From: Persicaria tinctoria
Lineage: Eukaryota > Streptophyta > Magnoliopsida > Caryophyllales > Polygonaceae
Direction of reading: 5' to 3'
Assembly: GCA_037127255.1 (NCBI GenBank)
Contig: JBANSL010000009.1
Span: 27,120,475 to 27,184,474, forward strand
DNA length: 64,000 nt
How positions within the stretch are numbered: the first letter of the stretch is position 1; each line of letters opens with the position of its first letter. Positions 56,088-64,000 of this stretch are shown here, one piece after another. Position numbers and translations under genes: made by a program. The notes under the pieces are model-generated. The model was not told the origin of the DNA. It did not search any database and was given only the letters and a program-made list of their open reading frames with translations.

Positions 56088-57251
56088 GGGGTTCCTAGGA
56101 GGACCTTGGTTCCACTGTGGTTGATAGAACCTTTGATCCCCCATATAGCGATTGGGACCCCCTGCGTAAGCCACCTCTTCGTGTGTCTCTCCCATCCTGA
56201 CTTGCTCTATGTGTGGGCACTCAATAGTGGTGTGCCGCTGTGATCCGCATTCGATGCAAGGCTGGTTGATAGAGAGATACTTGACTTGCTTGAGGAGCTT
56301 GCGATTCTGATCTCTATAGAACTGCTCCCTCACATCTGGGTCAATCTCCTTGGAAGGCTCATAAAGGGGCATAGATGGTGCTGGCTTGGCATAGAAGTTC
56401 TCCTCATAGTTTGTGGTAGACCCATACTTGTTTTCATAATTGGTGAGCTTGTCAAGTGCACCCCATGCATCAACTGGTGGCATTGTCAGATATTCATATC
56501 CAGTGTACTGATTGATCCTGTCCTTAGTGACTTGGTCAAGAGAATTGAAGAAGATCTCTTGAATGACGTAGGGTGGTTGTCCATGAGTAGGGCAAGATCG
56601 CAGCAGTTCTTTGTATCGTTCTCATGCTTTTGCCAGCGGCTCCCCAGACTTCTGTTTGGAAGATGTGATCTTCTGGCGGAGGAGTGCTACCTTGGCAGGA
56701 GGGAAGAATTTGGTGAGAAACTCTTGCTCTACTTGGGCCCATGTTGTGAGGGATCTTGGTTTCAGTCCTTCTAGCCACTTCAATGCAGGTCCGGCGAGAG
56801 ACCAGCGAAAAGCCTTCATCTTGAAATATTCCAAAGTTGTACCTTCAGCAAGAGTACGACACATGTCAGAAAAATTTGTAATATGTTCAAGAGGACACTC
56901 ATTAAACCTTCCATGAAAAGCATTATTTTTATGTTCTATAAGGAATTGAGTGCGAATTTCAAAAGAATTTTCAGGGATAAGAATAGCCGATTCAGGCACG
57001 ACAAGAGTCGGGTGCATATAATCCTCTACAATGGTTGGGTATTGGGCAAGCTTAGCTTTCGCTTGTTCCCTTCCTGCTTTCTCAGCGGCGATAGCAGCAT
57101 CTTTAGCGGCCAGTTCCCTTGTATGCCTCTTTATCAGCTGTTCCTGTGTTTCTGCGGCCGCCATGGCTCTTTTTAGCTTTGCTTGGATGTGTAAGAGGCA
57201 TTCCGGATCGTCTAAGCCGTCAAACTCAGGTGGTTGACCAGAACGGTGCAT
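56088..57251 (-). pseudogene. Gypsy-C gag
   Basis: ATG 57251 (MHRSGQPPEFDGLDD) lies 62 bp inside the PBS, as in the ancestral Gypsy-A. The coiled-coil part, the Gag core (FRWSLAGPALKWLEGL, LTKFFPPAKVALLRQKITSS) and a complete CCHC knuckle (CIECGSQRHTTIEC) are present. A TGA at 56622-56624 replaces the Trp of KAWERYKELL. The same frame runs on through RNPPHTELQDI, but the family frame switches to -1 at the C8 run at 56074-56081. Confidence 0.87.
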
Positions 57252-57313
57252 ACACTTGTAAAGTAACTCAAAGTAGACGTGAGATTTAACTACCTAAAGC
57301 GTGAATGATAGCC

Positions 57314-57332
57314 TCCCCGGTAAAGGCACTAA
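57314..57332 (-). other. Decayed primer binding site of Gypsy-C
   Basis: Element strand TTAGTGCCTTTACCGGGGA. It differs at four places from the intact Gypsy-B site but keeps the position two bases after the LTR. Confidence 0.7.
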
Positions 57333-57334
57333 TT

Positions 57335-59228
57335 TGTTGTAAGGAGGAAATTAAGAATGCAAATTTAAAATATAAATAAAGTGCAGCAAACCAGATTCCG
57401 TCCCTTGCAAATGATTACAAGACCTCCTCCTGATGCAGCAGTGGGAAGTCAGGATCGATCCATGAGGAAGCGTGTCAGCGAATCCTAGGCAACGAAGAAA
57501 TCTCACGGACAGAAGTCGACCACAGCCGCTCGATCTCGACTAGGGTTAGTCAATAGAAGATCGGGCAAGTCAAACAGCGCAGCAGCAGTCACAGGCGGTC
57601 TGGGATCAAGGATTAGCTACTCGATATAGACCAGTTGTAGTTGATATCGAGGAACAACAGAAACTTTTAAAAACGAAATAAAATAAAGACAAAGGCTAGT
57701 GGGACTTCGAAATAAACTCTTGTGTAAAAGACTTCCAAGATTGGGGTTTTCAACAACGATAACTAAGCACGCATAAGGCAAGAATAAAACAGATAATCAT
57801 GTAAATCACGTCAAAGGATCAAACTTTCTCCTTTTTCAACAATTAGACAACTCTTTCAAGAAACCTTAATTGTCTCTACCGATTTTATGTTTACAATCCA
57901 AGTTGTTAGCATGGACCTCTGATTATGGGTAATAAACAAATAACAAGTAGCAGATGCTTAAAACATGATAAAAGTCGGATCTTTACCTCAAATATGCAGG
58001 GCTATCGTCGGCCTCGCCCCAACCCCAGAAGTAGGTGGACTACTCGCGCTTCATCGCAACCTCAGATATTGATTGAAAGGAAATAACTACTTGCATTAAA
58101 TCAAACAGAGCTTACAACCAAAGGAAGTCAATTCTGCTCTCGCTTCACCAAATCCTCTTGGCCACTCACTCTCTCTCTCTCTCTCTACTACTAATTGTTG
58201 TCTGATGGAATGAATAAAACTCAGCCCCCTAAGGCCTTATTTATAGGCTTCTAATCCTTGCTAATCAAGGATATAAATCTCTATCTATATCTAAATCTCT
58301 ATATCTAAAAACTTAAAGGTAAATAAATGGAATAACATAAATAAATCCATAAAGAAAATTATATCTAAAACGCTAAAATATCTTCAAGTGGATAAATCTT
58401 CCCTTCACTGGATGGATCTTGATAAACTTGGACAAACTCGGACAACTTCGGCCTCAAGGAATCCAAAACCGTTTTGGACTGCTCAAACCGCGTAACGCGG
58501 CTTCCGGATAGATTTCCTCGATATCGAGGATTTTCGTCGATATCGAGTAAAGTGGGGGTCGACTTCGACTTTAGCGGCATGCTCGACTAGCTGGTCCTCG
58601 ACATGCTCGGGCGCTGGCTCTCAGTTGTTGTCGATATCGAGTTAACTACTCGATATCGAGTAAAGTAGCTTCATCGACTTGGCCAGCTTTGTCTTGTCGA
58701 GTAGCCTCTCTTCGACATTGCTCGGCCAGGTGCTCTAGGGTTGTCGATATCGAGGAAACTCCTCGATATCGAGGACTGGTGCTGCTCAGTGTCCGTTTGT
58801 CTGGTCAAGTCGAGTAGCTCTCCGCGGCTCCTCGATCAGGCTTCTTCCTCGACTCCGGGCTGGTCTTCAAAGCTTTGTCGATATCGAGTAGACTACTCGA
58901 TATCGAGGAGTGTGATGGAGACGGGCAACTTTGTTCCGCGACTTCTCGACATGGTGCTCCTCGATCAGGGTGTGTCCGAACATGGTTTGTCGATATCGAC
59001 GAAATGAAGTCGATATCGAGTAAACTTCAGCCTCCGTCCTTGCTTCTTGGTTTTCTTCCGAAATGGCTCCATATTCTGTAATATTAAACCACTACTTATG
59101 TAGACCTCTATTTCTTGCAAATAAGTTTGTACTAAATAAATTCAACATATTCCCACCCCAAAATATGCAAAGTGTATAGAATATGGAACTAAACTGTGCA
59201 TAAAAACATGGCTACTTTAGTGATATCA
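57335..59228 (-). repeat. 5' LTR of Gypsy-C
   Basis: 1894 bp, TGTTGTAAGG...TAGTGATATCA on the plus strand. Most of the length difference from the 3' LTR is missing sequence near 57595 (the 3' LTR has 50630-50720 there). It keeps the TATA box near 58238. Confidence 0.9.
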
Positions 59229-61109
59229 CCTTGCTTTGTTTCTCACGATCTTACCATTCTCATCTAGCTTGTTCTAAAATACCCAACGTGTGTCAATGAC
59301 TGATTGATGCTTTGGCCTAGGTTTGAAGGTCCGGACTTTGTTCCTTTCAAATTCGTTAAACTCACTTTGAAAGTCCGGACTTTGGTTCTACAAGAGAAAC
59401 AAAAGCGTGAAAAGCACAGAGATCTTTAAGTTTAGAATGACATTGAACACTAGATGTAGGGTCAGAGATGATATCCTTTAATGAGTGTGATGAGGAGTAT
59501 TTGAACTTTCTCTTGCTAGTTTCAGCTCCCTGGTTCGTCACATCAATAGGATTGATTTGTGGTACATCTGACTCCATGGATATGTTAGGCTCAGTTACAA
59601 CAGTTTCTGATGTCTCAACACTTTTGGATTCGTCGCCAAGGGCTTTGGACTGATCTTCAAGACCTTGGGCCAATTCCTCAGTGTTAAGAATCTGATCCTG
59701 CATGTTCCTCTTCTTTGTGTTCTTGGTAGCAATATCATCACCATCCTCATTCTCTGTATGGCTGTTAAGATCTAAATATGCAACACTTTCACTTAAAGAG
59801 CCGTCATTGCATTCATCAAATATATCATGTATACTTTCCTCAACCATCTTGGTCCTTTTGTTGAAGATTCTATATGCTTTGCTACTTGTGGAGTAGCCAA
59901 GAAATATACCTTCATCACTATGCGCATCAAATTTCCCAAGGTTATCTTTTCCATTGTTATGAACAAAATAACTACAGCCAAAGGGTTTAAAATACGATAT
60001 AAGGGGTTTGCGGCCTTTGACAAGTTCATAAGGAGTTTTCTTTAAGATGGAACGAATAAGACAACGATTCAAAATATAGTTAGTTGTGTTAACAGCTTTA
60101 GCCCATTAGGTTTTAGGTAATACATTTTCTAAAAGCATAGTCCTGGCCATGTCCTCTAGGGTACGGTTCTTTCGTTCCACACCCCATTTTTTTGAGGTGT
60201 TCTAGGAGCAGAAAAATTATGGGAAATGTCATATTTAGCACAAAATAAATCAAACTGAAGTTGATCAAACTCCCTACCATAATCACTTCGAATTGACACT
60301 ATGGGCTCGTTTCTTAAAGTTTGCAACTCCTTACAATGTTTTGAAAACTCAAATAAGGCCTATGATTTTTCTTTTAAAAATTCAACCCAAGTATATCTCG
60401 AAAAATCATCAACAACAACAAGCATGTACTTTTTACCATTGGGAGATTTGACTCGCATAGGACCACATAAATCCATATGTAAAAGTTCAAGGGGTCTAGA
60501 AGTACTTACAACCTTTTTGGGTTTGAAAGAGATACGCGTTTCTTTACCTCGTGTGCATGCTTTGCACATATCAATACCTTTGAAGTCCATCTTAGGTAGT
60601 CCTCTTACCAGCCCTTTGGACACAAGCTTTTGTAGTGTATGTGGGCTTACATGACCGAGTCTCCTGTGCCAGAGCTTTGGATCGTCCGTCAAAGCATTTA
60701 GACAGGTTAAGCTTCCTTGTGCCACTTACTCATCATTCACAGCATAGATGTTGTTATAGCGATAGGCAGTTAGAACTACGTCACCTGTATCTTCACAGCG
60801 CACTAGACATCTTTTCTTGTTAAATCCAACATCATTACCATTATCACATAGTTGAGAAACACTAAGCAAATTATACTTCAAACCATTAACAAGATAAACA
60901 TTTTTAAAGCTATGGTTAGGATCACTCCCAACACTACCGATACCAACAATGTCACACTTTCCTTTGTCACCAAGAGTGATTATTCCAGTGGACTGCTTCT
61001 TTAGATCATGGAAGAGATACCTCTTCCCACTCATATGTCTAGAGCATCCACTATCCATAATCCACTTTTGCTCTTTCACCTTTGTGATCTCCTGCAAGAC
61101 AAAAATCAA
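59229..61109 (-). pseudogene. Copia-2 protease, integrase and start of RT
   Basis: 61109-60726 holds the protease active site WIMDSGCSRHMSG and the pre-integrase region, ending in a TAA. 60725-60360 holds the integrase zinc finger (WHRRLGH...CKACTRGK) and start of the catalytic core (LLHMDLCGPMRVKSPNGKKY, DDFSRYTWVEFL). Decayed sequence to 60072 includes the second Asp region (SIRSDYGREFD) and the Glu region. 60072-59362 is the integrase C-terminal part (GCSYFVHNNGKDNLGKFDAH, IFLGYSTSSKAYRIFN). RT N-terminal residues (WVF, stop, NKLDENGKIVRNKAR) reach the Gypsy-C insertion. Several stops. Confidence 0.88.
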
Positions 61110-62912
61110 CCTTTGTGGCTAGACCAATAAGCAAATTTAGATCTATTATTGGGATAAACCATATTTGGTAAAATAATGCCTTCGGGGACCCAAACTTGCA
61201 TTATCCATTCTTTTCTCAAATGAATATGAAATGTATTGCGAATAATATGTGGATCCTTTATTCTATAGGGGCAGATCTCTCTTACATGCCCCTTTATTGC
61301 ACAGTGGTGACATATAGGAGAGGTTCTTCTTCCTTTTGCCTTCACAAAAATGGTAATGTGTTGCTTCTTTAAAAACCTCGGGTTGTAGGCAATACCACTT
61401 TTGTTTAGAGAACTTTGTTGCTCACCCAACATCCTATCAAGAGTGCCTTTGGACATGGTAAAACTTATGAGGGTTGTTTGTTGGTCTTAAATCTTCTTAT
61501 TCAGGGAGATCTTCTCGCTCTCTAAGTCATGATGTTCACTTCTTAGAGAAGAGAGATCTTGCTTGAGTTCAGATTTCTCTGAGTCAAGAGTCTTGACTTT
61601 AATGTCAAGACCTGAATAAGAGGTTTCAATACTTTTGACCCTCATAGACAGTCCCTCAATAGTTCTTTCCTGGTCCACGATTTTCTTAATAAAAGTGTGG
61701 GTTTGGGAAACAAGTTTCTCTTCATTGGCAATCATATTAGAAAGGAATTTCGATAGTACCTCTTTTGGACTTCCATAAGCTCTCTTACAGTTACCTCAAG
61801 TTGCTCATCGTGGGATTCATTTCCTGAGGCCATGAGACAAATGTTGGCCTTTTCATCATCGGAGTCCGAGTCACCTGAGTCAGAATCACTCCAAGCTGCC
61901 ACCATGTCTTTCTTTTTCCATCTATCATCTTTCTTGAACTTGCTCTTCTTCTTTTGAGGACAGTCTTTCACTAGATGGTCTGTTTCACCACATTCAAAAC
62001 ATGACAAAGGTTTAGTCTTCTTGTCATATTTGTTGTATTGAGACTTACCTCGAAATTTAGAAGACTCTGATCTATCTTTGTTATTGAATTGCTTCTTCAT
62101 TTTGAGGATTCGAGAAAGTCCCCTTGTAATGAGAGTAAAGGGATCGTCCTCATCATCATCCTCATCTTCAAAATCAGACACATCTTTGGGCTTATCCTTC
62201 TTAGACTTGAGTGTCAAGTTCTTAATGCTTGTTGGAAGTTCTCCATCGTCTTCATTGAGAATCATCTAATGTGTGATCAGCTTCCCAAGCAAGTCATTAA
62301 GGGGTAGAGTGGTGAGATTCTAGGCTTCTTCTATGGCTGTCGCTTTCGGGCCCCATTTGTCTTTTGGGAGGCACCTCAATATGTTCCTCACATTGTCCAC
62401 ATTCTCAAAGGTCTTGCCGAGAGAGTCAAGGTTGTTCGTGATTTCTGTGAACCGTGTGAACATGGCCTTAATAGACTCATCAGGCTTCATTTTGAAGAGT
62501 TCATACTTTCGAAGGAAGATGCTCATCTTGGTGTCCTTCACTTGACTGGTTCCTTCGTAGGTGACAACCAGCTTGTCCCAAATCTCTTTAGCCGACCTAC
62601 AAGATAAATACGTTTAAACTCATCAGTACTATGACCACGATATAGTAAGTTAATGGCCTTGTAGTTCTTGGAGACGAGTTCAAGATCCGCTCGGATGAAT
62701 TCAGCCTCAGTCTTCGCGACTTTGCTTCCATTTGGTCCGTCTTTCACAGGAATCTTCGGACCATTCTCTATAATGTTCCAAAGTTCCTGATCTTGATCTA
62801 TAATGAACATTTTCATCAAGGACCTCTAGTGGATGAAGTTGTTTCCTACAAAGAGTGGTGGTCTACTAGTAGACCTCCCTTGTGCAAATCCTCCGCTTGC
62901 TTCACCAGACAT
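61110..62912 (-). pseudogene. Copia-2 gag
   Basis: ATG 62912 gives MSGEASGGFAQGRSTSRPPL; a TAG follows after NNFIH. The Gag core lies at 62819-62330 (LWNIIENGPKIPV, INLLYRG, KYELFKMKPDESIKAMFTRF) with a frameshift near 62615 and a TAG after AIEEA at 62327. The nucleocapsid part has a CCHC knuckle, CFECGETDHLVKDC (about 61975). A coiled coil follows (61735-61487), then a second knuckle, CHHCAIKGHVREIC (about 61290). Long gag with coiled coil and two knuckles fits SIRE-type elements. Confidence 0.85.
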
Positions 62913-62958
62913 GATAAAAAACTCACAAGATTGTTAGATCAAAAGCACTGATTAAGGG

Positions 62959-62968
62959 TCTGATACCA
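62959..62968 (-). other. Primer binding site of Copia-2
   Basis: TGGTATCAGA on the element strand lies two bases after the 5' LTR. It is complementary to the 3' end of initiator tRNA-Met, the usual copia primer. Confidence 0.85.
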
Positions 62969-62970
62969 AT

Positions 62971-64000
62971 TGAAGATTCGATATGTATAACAAAGTAGAA
63001 TAAATATACTCTAGAAGGGGGGTTGAATAGAGTATGCCAACTTTTCGCTGATAATCTCAAGACTTTTGAAACGCTTGCAAAACCCTTTGAGAGTAGACTT
63101 AATTCTTTCCTTTGGAAAATCTTAATCACAATAGAGTTATACAATTCGAAACAAGTGCGGAAATATGGTAAAGCAATAAGTAATGAACACAATGAATTGT
63201 CAACGAGGTTCGGCTCGTTAAAGACTTAGTCCCCGCGAAGGTTTCTTCCACAACCCTAGGATTCAACCGACTTTATTGATTCACGAGACATAGGATCCTA
63301 ATTGCTCACCGAGAAGCCTCTCTCCTATACAATTGCAATCTAGTCAACTCACGTTCCCTTGGAGTCCTAGACCAATCTAGAATAGCCTCACCTCTCTTAG
63401 CTATCTAGTACAATCCTCTTACACTTCGTGAATCAATCGCCTAGTGCTCACTTCCTGAGTTATAAACTCTCGAGTATAACACTCTCTTAGAATATATCCT
63501 ATAAGCTCCCTGTGTAACTCTCAAATGCTTTGAAACAAAAGATACGACTCTTAACACCTAGCAGAGAGTACACGAAGAGAACAGATTGACTTGAGGGCTT
63601 GTGTGCGATGTAGTTCAATGAGGTTTGTGTTGAACGCTTGTATTTGTCCTCTCTTCTTCATCTCATTTTTATACTTGATCAAATCGGCGCCTACTTTCAA
63701 AGAAGGGTCTTTTCCCAACGGCTAAATCAGATCATGGCTTTACAAGCAATCTTCACAATCTTATATTCTGGGAAACTTCGAAGCCACAATCCACCAGATT
63801 TGATCTTCACGTCTTTTAGCTTAGGGAAGGAGATTTCTTCGAAATCCTTGTTGTATGGTTAGTACATAATATATATAATAATATCTGGAAATATATAATA
63901 ACATCCGGAAATAATATATGCAAATAACACAGGTTTTGTATTTCATCAGCACAGTTATAGCTGCAAGACCTTTGACATGAGCTATGTGTCAAAGCCTTTG
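62971..64000 (-). repeat. 5' LTR of Copia-2, cut by the window end
   Basis: It starts TGAAGATTCG on the plus strand and matches 37303-38372 to the last base; about 40 bp of the LTR should lie beyond the window. Confidence 0.9.

Larger units (their letters stand above)
50370..59228 (-). mobile_element. Gypsy-C: non-autonomous Athila-like element, TSD CCTTG
   Basis: LTRs at 50370-52324 (3') and 57335-59228 (5') flank a 5010-bp interior with gag (57251-56088), linker and protease (56087-54498) and a 2.1-kb 3' region with H1, H2 and H3. CCTTG flanks it at 50365-50369 and 59229-59233, and the Copia-2 RT frame resumes across it. No RT, RNase H or integrase. Gag and protease are clear relatives of Gypsy-A, but the LTRs are well diverged. 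Confidence 0.92.
37303..64000 (-). mobile_element. Copia-2: SIRE-type Ty1/copia element, runs off the window
   Basis: In element direction: 5' LTR (beyond 64000 to 62971), PBS, gag (62912-61490), protease, integrase, RT and RNase H (61109-59229 and 50369-49025), env-position ORF (48521-47584 and 39508-38709), polypurine tract and 3' LTR (38372-37303). Its own length after removing the two insertions (39514-47583 and 50370-59233) is at least about 9.8 kb. Many stops and frameshifts make it inactive. The left flank is GTAGT; the right flank lies outside the window. Confidence 0.92.

Overview
This window is nuclear DNA of a flowering plant, probably a eudicot. The superfamilies point that way: Ty1/copia with a SIRE-type layout, Ty3/gypsy with an Athila-like Gag and PBS, plant L1 LINEs, CACTA and hAT elements. 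The host sequences present are intron-containing fragments (CTP synthase, ABCE1, SPT5). No intact host gene was found; almost everything is a nest of decayed transposable elements. Names such as Copia-1, Gypsy-A and LINE-B are local labels.

Layout. 187-1990 holds a minus-strand CTP synthase pseudogene. 2146-3558 is a solo LTR with a perfect 5-bp target duplication. 4252-9120 is the 3' part of a copia element (Copia-1). Gypsy-A (9121-18889, plus strand) sits inside its reverse transcriptase; a non-autonomous hAT (11274-12834) split the Gypsy-A gag start. The Gypsy-A 3' LTR is fused at about 18889 to LINE-A (18890-23700, minus), which has lost its 3' end. A second hAT full of tandem repeats lies at 23802-26946. 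LINE-B (27231 to about 37060, minus) is split by a solo LTR (27952-33159), itself split by a CACTA element (29042-32953) that carries pieces of ABCE1 and SPT5 and a tRNA-like gene. Copia-2 (37303 to beyond 64000, minus) carries two insertions: a gypsy solo LTR (39514-47578), itself split by Gypsy-B (39668-45995), and Gypsy-C (50370-59228).

Insertion order follows from eight target-site duplications read directly from the sequence: ATTGG, AAAAG, CTT, GCCGTTCT, CTTAAATC, AGTAC, AAATC and CCTTG.

The most unusual material is in the related gypsy elements. None has a reverse transcriptase or RNase H. Gypsy-A and Gypsy-C keep only Gag, a retropepsin-like domain and remnants; Gypsy-B has replaced gag-pol with one private ORF. 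All three full elements share three hairpins in the 3' non-coding region. Two of these hairpins have 7-8 bp stems of different sequence, nearly the same AGGA loop, and the same polypurine motif just downstream. Their LTRs and the Gag-protease linker carry many TCGATATCGA or TCGATCTCGA boxes, in pairs whose starts lie 19-21 bp apart. These look like conserved cis-acting systems of a parasitic, mobilised-in-trans retroelement group and are the best candidates for something not yet described.
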